A stretch of 35,471 nucleotides of DNA, from assembly GCA_964460245.1 (NCBI GenBank), contig CAYWTL010000016.1, positions 1 to 35,471 on the forward strand, in the 5' to 3' direction. The notes below the pieces were generated by a model that was not told the origin of the DNA, searched no databases, and saw only the letters and a program-made list of their open reading frames with translations. This DNA comes from JAXDBM01 sp964460245 (GTDB lineage Bacteria; Desulfobacterota; Syntrophia; Syntrophales; Fen-1087). Made by a program: the position numbers and the translations under genes. This document shows positions 16,448 to 22,786 of the stretch, piece after piece (positions within the stretch are counted from its first letter, which is position 1; each line of letters starts with the position of its first letter).

Positions 16448-16651
16448 ATGCCGCTGTACGATTTTGAATGCTGCCGATGCAGCCATGTCTATGAGGCTTT
16501 CCTGAAAGTGGACGAACCGTACGACCGGCTGGAATGTCCCGAATGCAGGGCAATACAGCCGAAGAAACTGGCCACCGCCTTTCGCACCAATGCCTGGTCG
16601 AAATTTCTGGACACCATGGAAAGGAAGGTCAATCCGCACAAGTTCAAATAG
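16448..16651 (+). CDS. FmdB-family zinc-ribbon protein
   Basis: A 67-residue protein preceded by AAGGAG at a good distance. It begins MPLYDFECCRCSHVYEAF, the hallmark of the FmdB/CxxC_CxxC_SSSS family. Two CxxC knuckles are present (C8/C11, with an extra C9, and C30/C33: LECPEC), enough for one zinc ribbon. The family's Ser-rich tail is absent; the protein ends with KVNPHKFK. The role is not established; FmdB was first proposed as a regulator of amide-related genes, and most members are of unknown function. Its TAG stop overlaps the GTG start of hflX by one base, so the two are co-expressed. Confidence 0.9.
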   Translation: MPLYDFECCRCSHVYEAFLKVDEPYDRLECPECRAIQPKKLATAFRTNAWSKFLDTMERKVNPHKFK

Positions 16652-18303
16652 TGAATAAAATTCACGGAAGCCTGACCGGCCTCGCGCCGGCGCAGATCAG
16701 AGGAATCGAACAGCTCTACCGGCGGCGGGTGCCGCCGGAACGGATCGTCAGCCATGAACTGGCCCGGCAGCTGACCGCCATCTCCCGGGAAATCAACCGC
16801 CAAATCGGAATTCTCATCACCCGCCGGGGCGAGATCGCCTTTGTCATTGTGGGTTCCCACAAGGACATTCTGATCCCCGGCCTCGACAGCTACCGTGCTT
16901 CCTCCGCCCGTTTCAAGGGCCTGCGGCTGGTCCACACCCACCTGGACGGCGAACAACTGACGACCGACGATTTCACGGACCTGGCGCTCCTGCGGCTGGA
17001 TCTGGTCTGCGCCATTACCGCCCTTCCGGACGGTTTCCCCGACAAGGCGTACACGGCGCATCTGATCCCGGAGAACCAGGAAGGCGCCTACTGGATGCAG
17101 CTTTCCCCGGCGCCGCCTTCCGAACTCACCCTCGATTTCTTATCCTTCATCCAGGCCCTGGAGGGCGAATTCGCAAAAAAACAGAAGACCCGGAAAGTGG
17201 ATGCAACGGACCGGGCCATTTTGATCCGGGTGGAAACCGATCCCCTGGCGGAATCGGGACATGTCCTTAATGAGCTGAAAGAGCTCGCGCGCTCCTGCGG
17301 GGTCGAGGTTTTTGACGCCGTCCTGAAGCACAGGGCGCAGCGGGACCCCCGGTTTCTCCTGGGCAAGGGCCAGCTTTCGGATCTGGTGATCCGGGCGTTG
17401 CAGATGGGCGCCAATCTCCTCGTCTTCGACCATGAGCTCACGGCCGCACAGATCAAAGCAATCGCCGATTTTACCGAAATCCGGGTGGTCGACCGGACAC
17501 AGGTTATTCTGGACATTTTTGCCCGGCGCGCGCACAGCCGTGAAGGGAAGATTCAAGTGGAGCTCGCCCAGCTGCAGTATCTGCTGCCGCGGCTGATCAC
17601 GAAGAACACCGCCATGTCGCGGCTTACGGGTGGGATCGGCGCCAGGGGTCCCGGCGAAACGAAGCTGGAGATCAACCGGCGGCGCGTCCGGGACCGCATT
17701 CACCGCCTTCAAAAAGAACTGCAGACCGTTCAGAAGGCCAGGGCGGTGCGGCGGGCCCGCCGCGAAAGAACGGGCCTCCCCGTGATCTCCATCGTGGGAT
17801 ACACCAATGCCGGAAAGTCGACGCTTTTGAACGCCCTCACGAAAAGCGAAGTCTTTACGGAGAATCTCCTTTTTGCCACCTTGGACCCCAAAAGCTCGCG
17901 ACTCCGTTTTCCGCGGGACCGGGAGGCGATCATCACCGACACGGTCGGATTCATCCGGGACCTGCCGAAGGAACTCTTTGCCGCCTTCCGGGCGACCCTC
18001 GATGAGCTTCACGAGGCGGACATTCTGCTCCACGTGATCGACATCAGCAACCCGAACTTCGAAAGCCAGATCAACGCCGTAGAAAACATCCTGCAGGAGC
18101 TTGCCATCACCGGGAAACCGACGCTCCGCGTCTTCAACAAAGCGGATCGCTTCCCCGACAAAAACGGTCTGAACAACCTCTGCCGGCGCTTCGGCGCCAC
18201 TGCAATTTCCGCCCTGCAGCCGGAGACCCTGCCGGCGCTGGTGGCTGGAATCGAAGCCCTGGTCCTGAGGGATCGGACAGACCATCCGGTCGCGCATACC
18301 TGA
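16651..18303 (+). CDS. hflX: GTPase HflX with a long N-terminal extra domain
   Basis: I place the start at the GTG at 16651, which overlaps the upstream stop (TAGTG); this gives 550 residues. Residues about 186-370 are the HflX N-terminal domain (RDPRFLLGKGQLSDL, SREGKIQVELAQLQYLLPRL, TGGIGARGPGETKLE) with its basic coiled linker. The G domain follows: G1 GYTNAGKST (383-391), G2 region FATLDP, G3 DTVGF (430-434), G4 NKAD (496-499). HflX binds 50S/70S ribosomes and can split stalled or hibernating ribosomes. About 185 extra residues precede the core; E. coli HflX is about 426 residues. That extension contains HTHLDGEQLTTDDFTDLALL (from 96), which resembles a JAMM-type metal motif. Confidence 0.95.
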   Translation: MNKIHGSLTGLAPAQIRGIEQLYRRRVPPERIVSHELARQLTAISREINRQIGILITRRGEIAFVIVGSHKDILIPGLDSYRASSARFKGLRLVHTHLDGEQLTTDDFTDLALLRLDLVCAITALPDGFPDKAYTAHLIPENQEGAYWMQLSPAPPSELTLDFLSFIQALEGEFAKKQKTRKVDATDRAILIRVETDPLAESGHVLNELKELARSCGVEVFDAVLKHRAQRDPRFLLGKGQLSDLVIRALQMGANLLVFDHELTAAQIKAIADFTEIRVVDRTQVILDIFARRAHSREGKIQVELAQLQYLLPRLITKNTAMSRLTGGIGARGPGETKLEINRRRVRDRIHRLQKELQTVQKARAVRRARRERTGLPVISIVGYTNAGKSTLLNALTKSEVFTENLLFATLDPKSSRLRFPRDREAIITDTVGFIRDLPKELFAAFRATLDELHEADILLHVIDISNPNFESQINAVENILQELAITGKPTLRVFNKADRFPDKNGLNNLCRRFGATAISALQPETLPALVAGIEALVLRDRTDHPVAHT

Positions 18304-18331
18304 GCTTCGGGAAAGCAAACGGACACTGCAG

Positions 18332-18372
18332 ATCGGCACGGCCCCGGAACACGGGCCGCCGATACGATTTTC
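18332..18372 (+). terminator. Possible terminator after hflX
   Basis: ATCGG pairs with CCGAT and CGGCCC with GGGCCG (18332-18363), with a small bulge and an eight-base loop. A short T-run (TTTT) comes five bases later. The stem is strong but the T-tract is weak. The remainder of the 165 bases between hflX and the convergent SDR gene shows nothing else. Confidence 0.35.
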
Positions 18373-18468
18373 CATCGCAGGGCAGGAGGCGCTGCGGAAG
18401 AGGTGGTCTGCTGCAGCAGGACGCGTTCGCGGCGGAAATCCGGCCGGAAGCGTCGGTCATCGCCGTCC

Positions 18469-19260
18469 TTACATGATGCCCTTGTACCACCCGCCGTCGA
18501 TCTGGATGGCGGCGCCGGTAATGTAGCCGCTGTGCTCGGAGGCCAGGAAGGCGACCAGTCTGGCAAATTCTTCCGGCGTGCCCAAGCGGCCCATGGGTAT
18601 GGACGATTCCCACCTTTTGATGATGGCCTCGGGCGTCGTTTTTTCCTTTTCAGCGGTGACCTTCGCGAGATTCCGGACGCGGTCGGTCAGCGTGTAGCCC
18701 GGGCAGACACTGTTGACGGTAATATTGAAAGGTGCCAGTTCGTTGGAAAGGGACTTGGCGAGGCCGATCACGCCGGACCTGACCGTGTTGGAGAGGATCA
18801 GCCCGTCAATGGGCTGCTTGACGGCAATCGATGTCATGTTGATGATCCGTCCCCATTTTTTTTCCTTCATCACAGGCACCGCTTCGCGCGTCATCACGAT
18901 AGTGCTCATGAGGTTGAGCCGGAACCCGTATTCCCAGAGCTTGTCGTCGATTTCCAGAAAGCTCGTTGAAGGCGGGCCGCCGGCATTGTTGACCAGAATG
19001 TCAACCGTGCCGAAATGCGCCACCGCCCTGCGAACAAACTGTTTGGCCTGTTCAAGGTCCGTGACATCGGCGGGAATGGCCAGAACCTCGCCGCCCGTCG
19101 CCCGGCGGATCTCCTCCGCCGCAGCCGGCAGATAGGCGTCATCCAGGGAACCGATGGCCACTTTTGCCCCTTCCCCGGACAGCGTCATCGCCACGGCCTT
19201 TCCGAGGCCCATGCTTCCGCCTGCTACCAGCGCGACCCTGTTTTTCACTCCCAAGTCCAT
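18469..19260 (-). CDS. Short-chain dehydrogenase/reductase family protein, atypical catalytic residues
   Basis: A 263-residue SDR-fold protein. The cofactor loop is AGGSMGLG (13-20) instead of TGxxxGxG. NNAG (91-94), the structural Asn (N116) and the catalytic Ser (S144) are present. At the Tyr and Lys positions of the YxxxK motif it has S157 and R161 (LSNTVRSGV). This pattern is known in a subgroup of beta-ketoacyl-ACP-reductase-like SDRs that do not match the standard tetrad. The C-terminus keeps PGYTLTDRV and ITGAAIQIDGG. The substrate is unknown, and normal FabG-type chemistry should not be assumed. AAGGAGGGG lies before the ATG. It is transcribed alone, divergently from the oxidoreductase operon. 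Confidence 0.85.
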   Translation of the reverse strand: MDLGVKNRVALVAGGSMGLGKAVAMTLSGEGAKVAIGSLDDAYLPAAAEEIRRATGGEVLAIPADVTDLEQAKQFVRRAVAHFGTVDILVNNAGGPPSTSFLEIDDKLWEYGFRLNLMSTIVMTREAVPVMKEKKWGRIINMTSIAVKQPIDGLILSNTVRSGVIGLAKSLSNELAPFNITVNSVCPGYTLTDRVRNLAKVTAEKEKTTPEAIIKRWESSIPMGRLGTPEEFARLVAFLASEHSGYITGAAIQIDGGWYKGIM

Positions 19261-19332
19261 AGCCCCCTCCTTGCGGTCTTGTGGATTCCAAAATATGGAA
19301 GACCGGCTTGGTATGATGACATTTACGGCAAC

Positions 19333-19361
19333 ACCATATTATAAAAAAAAATATCCGTCAA
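19333..19361 (-). promoter_or_regulatory. Promoter of the SDR gene
   Basis: On the minus strand: TTGACG (19356-19361), 17 bases, TATGGT (19333-19338). Its -10 is the same as in the secretion-operon promoter. The -35 box lies within the dyad shared with the opposite promoter. Confidence 0.5.
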
Positions 19362-19370
19362 TCGCTTGAC
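19357..19370. promoter_or_regulatory. Dyad holding both divergent -35 boxes
   Basis: GTCAA-TCGC-TTGAC is a perfect inverted repeat. Each arm forms most of a -35 box, one for the SDR gene and one for the leader-oxidoreductase operon. The two promoters are back to back and cannot easily be occupied at once. Confidence 0.5.
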
Positions 19371-19394
19371 AAAAAGAATCAGAAATGCAAATAA
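19366..19394 (+). promoter_or_regulatory. Promoter of the leader peptide / 2-oxoacid oxidoreductase operon
   Basis: A perfect TTGACA (19366-19371) is followed after 17 bases by an A-rich box AAATAA (19389-19394), with other weak -10 candidates (ATAAGA, TAAGAA) just beyond. The -35 is convincing; the -10 is not. Transcription would start near 19400. Confidence 0.45.
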
Positions 19395-19448
19395 GAATTG
19401 CAAGATGTTTTGAGTTGCTTTACTTAACTGTTTTCGGATGTCCTGACA

Positions 19449-19565
19449 ATGACCGCATTCATGAAGAGAGGAAAATTGAATCTGCAAAACCTGCTGGGGT
19501 TGTTGCGCCTCTCTCTTCTAAGGATGGGATTAAACCCATCCCCCGTCGTTTTTAGGAACATGTAG
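19449..19565 (+). CDS. Leucine-rich leader peptide (candidate attenuator peptide)
   Basis: A 38-codon ORF from ATG 19449 (GGATG about ten bases upstream) or 34 codons from ATG 19461, ending at TAG 19563-19565. The peptide is MTAFMKRGKLNLQNLLGLLR followed by LSLLRMGLNPSPVVFRNM. Ten codons are Leu: TTG, CTG x3, TTG x2, CTC, CTT, CTA and TTA, packed between 19476 and 19532. The CTA and TTA codons are unusual for such a GC-rich genome. GTC-GTT (Val-Val) follow at 19545-19550. The ORF lies after a promoter and before an intrinsic terminator, with an oxidoreductase gene starting at 19690. This is the layout of leu/ilv leader peptides. The peptide itself need have no function; ribosome position on it would decide RNA folding. 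The ribosome binding site is weak. Confidence 0.62.
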   Translation: MTAFMKRGKLNLQNLLGLLRLSLLRMGLNPSPVVFRNM

Positions 19566-19610
19566 CAGTCGCTCCGAAAGAAAATACAGCACGATCCTAA
19601 AGGCCATGGG
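19522..19610 (+). promoter_or_regulatory. Alternative RNA structures of the attenuator (protector and antiterminator)
   Basis: Protector hairpin: GGATGGG (19522-19528) pairs with CCCATCC (19535-19541). Antiterminator: CCCAT (19535-19539) pairs with ATGGG (19606-19610) around an inner stem TTTAGGA (19551-19557) / TCCTAAA (19595-19601). The antiterminator uses bases from the 5' arm of the terminator, so the two exclude each other. A ribosome stalled on the last Leu codons (19509-19520) would cover the protector's left arm and free the antiterminator. A ribosome reaching the stop at 19563 would cover TTTAGGA and let the terminator form. A further stem, GAAGAGAGG (19463-19471) with CCTCTCTCTTC (19508-19518), spans the Leu codons. 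Confidence 0.55.
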
Positions 19611-19631
19611 TGAAGAATCCATGGCCTTTTT
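19599..19631 (+). terminator. Intrinsic terminator in the leader (attenuator)
   Basis: AAAGGCCATGG (19599-19609) pairs perfectly with CCATGGCCTTT (19619-19629) and runs into TTTTT (19627-19631). It is a textbook intrinsic terminator, but it sits 59 bases upstream of the first oxidoreductase gene, with no full-size gene before it on this strand. It must therefore end a short leader transcript. Together with the peptide ORF it explains most of the 429 bases between 19261 and 19689. Confidence 0.85.
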
Positions 19632-19689
19632 CGTCGTCCCGCACATTTTGGGCGCCGATGCAGGGCATCCGTGAAAGGGAGAAAGGCAT

Positions 19690-20268
19690 ATGCAGGAAGT
19701 GATTTGGCATGGAAGAGGGGGACAGGGGGTGGTCGTTGCGGCGCAGATCCTTGCCGAGGCCGCTTATCTGGAAGGATTCAAGGGGGTGACCTCCGCACCG
19801 ACCTTCGGTCCTGAGCGGCGGGGGGCGCCGCTGACGGCTTCCACGCGGATTGCCGACGATTCGATCCGGACTTTCTCGCAGATCGAATTCGCCGACATCA
19901 CCGTCGTGCTGGATGACAGCCTCTTCGATGTGGTGGACATCCTGGGCAAAGTCCGCCCCGGAGGGCTCGTGATCATCAATACCACCCAGGCAGCGGAACA
20001 TTTCAAAGTTCCCGAAGAGATCGGCCTGGCGACGGTGGACGCCGCTACCGTATCGATCAAGCAGCACCTGATCAAGGAGGGAGCGCCGGTGGTTAATACC
20101 CCTATGCTGGGCGCCTTCGCCAGGGCCTCCGGCATGGTTTCGCTGGACAACCTGGAAAAGGCCCTACGAGGTAAATTGTCCCGAGAGGCGGTGTTCAAAA
20201 ATTTCGCCTCCGTGAAAGCCGCCTATGAAACGACAACGATCCGGGAAAAAAGGGGCGGTCCGGGATGA
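19690..20268 (+). CDS. 2-oxoacid:ferredoxin oxidoreductase, gamma subunit
   Basis: A 192-residue gamma subunit of the pyruvate/2-oxoacid:ferredoxin oxidoreductase family. The N-terminal signature is WHGRGGQGVVVAAQILAEAA (residues 6-25), then PTFGPERRGAPLTASTRI, which line the CoA/cofactor region in this family. AAAGG precedes the ATG at 19690. It is the first gene of a gamma-delta-alpha-beta set, the order known from PorGDAB and VorGDAB enzymes of archaea and anaerobic bacteria. The enzyme interconverts a 2-oxoacid plus CoA with acyl-CoA, CO2 and reduced ferredoxin. The substrate (pyruvate, branched-chain or other) is not readable from the subunit. The Leu-rich leader upstream points to branched-chain 2-oxoacids (inference). 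Confidence 0.93.
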   Translation: MQEVIWHGRGGQGVVVAAQILAEAAYLEGFKGVTSAPTFGPERRGAPLTASTRIADDSIRTFSQIEFADITVVLDDSLFDVVDILGKVRPGGLVIINTTQAAEHFKVPEEIGLATVDAATVSIKQHLIKEGAPVVNTPMLGAFARASGMVSLDNLEKALRGKLSREAVFKNFASVKAAYETTTIREKRGGPG

Positions 20269-20384
20269 GGAACGCATGCGGAGGCTGAAAGGCCATGTCC
20301 GGCGGCCCGTGCATGCGCGAAAGGGAAAGGCGCAAAGCGCCGCTAGCGGTTCGGTGTCGGTTCCGCACAACGAGGAGACGTACA

Positions 20385-20681
20385 ATGGAAGAGAAGAGAG
20401 ACGAAAACATTGCGGCGATGTGCACCGTCGCCATCGGAGAGGCCGGCAAAACGGGCGATTGGCGGAGCGTCCGCCCGGTCATCGACCGTAAAAAATGCAT
20501 TCCTTCCGTAAAAAACAAGCCGGCCTGCTTTCTCTGCTGGCTCTACTGCCCGGAGGGGGTGGTCAAGGCCGGCATACCCGTCGAAATCGATCTGGAGTAC
20601 TGCAAGGGATGCGGCATCTGCGCGGAGGAATGCCCGCCCCGGGCCATCAGCATGGTAAGGGAGGACAAGAGCCATGAGTAA
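20385..20681 (+). CDS. 2-oxoacid:ferredoxin oxidoreductase, delta (2[4Fe-4S]) subunit
   Basis: A 98-residue ferredoxin-like subunit. I choose the ATG at 20385, which has GAGGAG upstream; an in-frame ATG at 20295 would add an implausible basic tail. The second cluster motif is normal: CKGCGICAEECPP. The first is odd: KKC-IPSVKNKPA-CFLCWLYCPEG, that is C-x10-C-x2-C-x3-CP where PorD proteins usually have C-x2-C-x2-C-x3-CP. The eight extra residues separate the first Cys from the rest. The subunit carries electrons from the TPP centre to ferredoxin. It is separated from the gamma gene by 116 bases and overlaps the alpha gene by eight. Confidence 0.92.
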   Translation: MEEKRDENIAAMCTVAIGEAGKTGDWRSVRPVIDRKKCIPSVKNKPACFLCWLYCPEGVVKAGIPVEIDLEYCKGCGICAEECPPRAISMVREDKSHE

Positions 20682-21882
20682 TGTCCAGATCATGACGGGC
20701 AATCAGGCGGCCGCCCTGGGGGCGAGACTCTGCAACGTGGAGGTGGTGGCCGCCTATCCCATCACTCCGCAGTCTCAGCTGGCCGAGATCCTGTCCCAGT
20801 ATGTGGAGAGCGGCGAGCTGAAGGCGGAGTACGTTCGTGTGGAGGGGGAGCATTCCGCGCTCACCGTCTGCATTTCGGCATCCACCGTCGGGGCGCGTGT
20901 CTTTACGGCGACCAGCGCCAACGGCCTGCTCTATATGCATGAACAGCTTCACTGGGCGGCCGGTTCGCGCCTGCCCATTGTCATGTGCTGTGTCAACCGG
21001 GGTGTCGGCGCCCCCTGGACGATCTTCAACGACCAGCAGGATTCCCTCGCCCAGCGGGATACGGGCTGGGTGCAGCTCTACTGCCGCAACAACCAGGAAA
21101 TCATCGATACGGTCATACAGGCCTACCGGATCGCCGAGGCGGTGTATTGTCCGGTCATGGTCTGCTATGACGGGTTCGTCCTGTCCCACACCATGATGCC
21201 CGTGGATGTGCCCGATGCCGGTCCGGTCAGGGATTTTCTGCCCCCCTACCGGCCGCACACGATTCTTTCGCCAGACGATCCGAGGAATCTCAATCCCGTT
21301 CTTTTCCCGGGACAGCGCCGGGACAGCGAGGGCGTCCTTCGAGACGGCTACATGGAGATGCGCTACAAGCTGCAGGCGGCGCTGGAGCGTACACCGGATG
21401 CCATCCGCACCGTCAACGCCGCCTTTGCCGAAGCCTTCGGCCGGGATCACGGCGGGATGCTCTGGGAATACAAAACCGAAGACGCGGAACTGACCCTGGT
21501 GGCCATGGGGTCGCTGGCCAGCGAGGCCACGGCGGCGGCGGATTTGCTCCGGGCCGACGGTGTCAAGGCGGGTGTCGTGGGAATCCGGGCGTACCGTCCG
21601 TTCCCGAAGGAGGATGCGCGCGGGGTCTTCCGGAAGGCGAAGGCGATCGTCATCTTCGAAAAGAGCATCAGCTACGGCTATGAGGGCGGCCTCTGCTCCG
21701 ACCTGAAGGCCGCCTTTTACGGAACGGACATCCAGGCGCCCGTGCACAACTACATCGCCGGTCTGGGCGGCAGGGATGTAAAAGCCCGCGAACTGGCGGC
21801 GGCGGCAAGGGATTCCCTGGCCGGTTTTGATCAGGGGATGAGAGAACCGAAAACCACTTGGCTCAACACATTCACAGGATGA
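20674..21882 (+). CDS. 2-oxoacid:ferredoxin oxidoreductase, alpha subunit
   Basis: A 402-residue alpha subunit. The N-terminal pyrimidine-binding domain has the family motifs AAYPITPQSQLAE (26-38) and EYVRVEGEHSAL (52-63), then GARVFTATSANGLLYMHEQL. The transketolase C-terminal-like domain begins near residue 265 (ELTLVAMGSLASEA, VGIRAYRPFP). Length and order match PorA/VorA of four-subunit enzymes. It starts eight bases before the delta gene stop (ATGAGTAA), indicating coupled translation, and ends four bases before the beta start. Together with beta it forms the TPP-binding catalytic unit. Confidence 0.95.
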   Translation: MSNVQIMTGNQAAALGARLCNVEVVAAYPITPQSQLAEILSQYVESGELKAEYVRVEGEHSALTVCISASTVGARVFTATSANGLLYMHEQLHWAAGSRLPIVMCCVNRGVGAPWTIFNDQQDSLAQRDTGWVQLYCRNNQEIIDTVIQAYRIAEAVYCPVMVCYDGFVLSHTMMPVDVPDAGPVRDFLPPYRPHTILSPDDPRNLNPVLFPGQRRDSEGVLRDGYMEMRYKLQAALERTPDAIRTVNAAFAEAFGRDHGGMLWEYKTEDAELTLVAMGSLASEATAAADLLRADGVKAGVVGIRAYRPFPKEDARGVFRKAKAIVIFEKSISYGYEGGLCSDLKAAFYGTDIQAPVHNYIAGLGGRDVKARELAAAARDSLAGFDQGMREPKTTWLNTFTG

Positions 21883-21886
21883 AGCT

Positions 21887-22786
21887 ATGCCGGAAAATCT
21901 TTTCAAGCTGAACGCAAAGGAATATATTCTGCCCGGGACGAGGGCCTGTCAGGGATGCGGCCTTTCGCTGAGCTATCGTTATGCCCTGAAGGCGCTCCGG
22001 GAAAACACCATCGTGACCCTGCCAGCCAGCTGCATCTGCGTCCTGCAGGGGATCTATCCCAGTACGCCCGTGATGATCCCCTGCCTGAACAACTCCTTCG
22101 CCAGCACGGCGGCCTCGGCGGCGGGGATCGTGGCGGGTCTCCAGGCCCTGAACCGGACCGATACGACCGTCATGGCCATTGCCGGGGACGGCGGGACCTT
22201 CGACATGGGCATCCAGGCCCTGAGCGGGGCGGCGGAGCGGGGAACGGACTTCATCTATGTCTGCTACGACAATGAGGGGTACATGAACACGGGCACCCAG
22301 CGCTCCAGCGCGACGCCCCTGGGGGCGATCACGTCCACCACGCCGGTCCTGACAAAGCAGCAGCACAAGAAAGACTTCATCAAGATCATGGAGGCCCACG
22401 ATCTCCCCTACCTGGCCACGACCTCGCCGTCCTACCCAATCGATCTCTACGACAAGTTCGTCAAAGCCAAGAAGATCAAGGGGACCCGCTATATCCACAT
22501 CTACGTGCCCTGTCCGCCCGGTTGGGGGTACCCTCCCAAGGACACCATCAAGACGGGCAAACTGGCCGTGGAGACGGGGCTGGTCGTGCTCTTCGAGATC
22601 GAGAACGGGAAGTTCCGCTTCACGGGACGGAGCAAGACGCTGGCCGAACGGGGAAACCGCCTGCCCGTCATCAACTATCTGGAGAAACAGGCGCGCTTCC
22701 GGAAAATGAACATCGAGCAGCTCAATCAGCTGCAGGCGTGGGTGGATGCGAAGTGGCAGGAATATGTCCGGCGGGCGGAGGGGTAG
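21887..22786 (+). CDS. 2-oxoacid:ferredoxin oxidoreductase, beta (TPP-binding) subunit
   Basis: A 299-residue beta subunit. It carries the cysteines for the proximal [4Fe-4S] cluster: C21/C24 (ACQGCG), C49 or C51 (PASCICV) and C209 (VPCPPGWGY). The TPP/Mg motif is GDGGTFDMG (100-108) with N129 and the NEGYMNTG loop. These are the normal active elements of PorB-type subunits. It closes the four-gene operon. Its last 65 bases overlap the end of waaA on the opposite strand, so there is no room for a terminator between the two convergent genes. Confidence 0.95.
   Translation: MPENLFKLNAKEYILPGTRACQGCGLSLSYRYALKALRENTIVTLPASCICVLQGIYPSTPVMIPCLNNSFASTAASAAGIVAGLQALNRTDTTVMAIAGDGGTFDMGIQALSGAAERGTDFIYVCYDNEGYMNTGTQRSSATPLGAITSTTPVLTKQQHKKDFIKIMEAHDLPYLATTSPSYPIDLYDKFVKAKKIKGTRYIHIYVPCPPGWGYPPKDTIKTGKLAVETGLVVLFEIENGKFRFTGRSKTLAERGNRLPVINYLEKQARFRKMNIEQLNQLQAWVDAKWQEYVRRAEG

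Noticed and set aside
16534..16650. Upstream extension of hflX into the zinc-ribbon gene
   Set aside because: It would overlap almost the whole second half of a well-supported gene. The GTG at 16651 gives an ordinary TAGTG junction.
19400..19631. 6S RNA, SRP RNA or a T-box instead of an attenuator
   Set aside because: No SRP tetraloop motif, no T-box AGGGUGG sequence and no long 5'/3' complementary stem of the 6S type. The Leu-rich ORF explains the structures better.
20295..20384. Longer N-terminus for the ferredoxin subunit
   Set aside because: The added residues are Arg-rich and unlike PorD proteins, while GAGGAG stands before the ATG at 20385.
20486..20515. Cluster-motif insertion as a simple in-frame tandem duplication
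   Set aside because: The CCGTAAAAAA copies are 20 bases apart, not a multiple of three, and the insertion is eight codons, so a plain duplication does not explain it.
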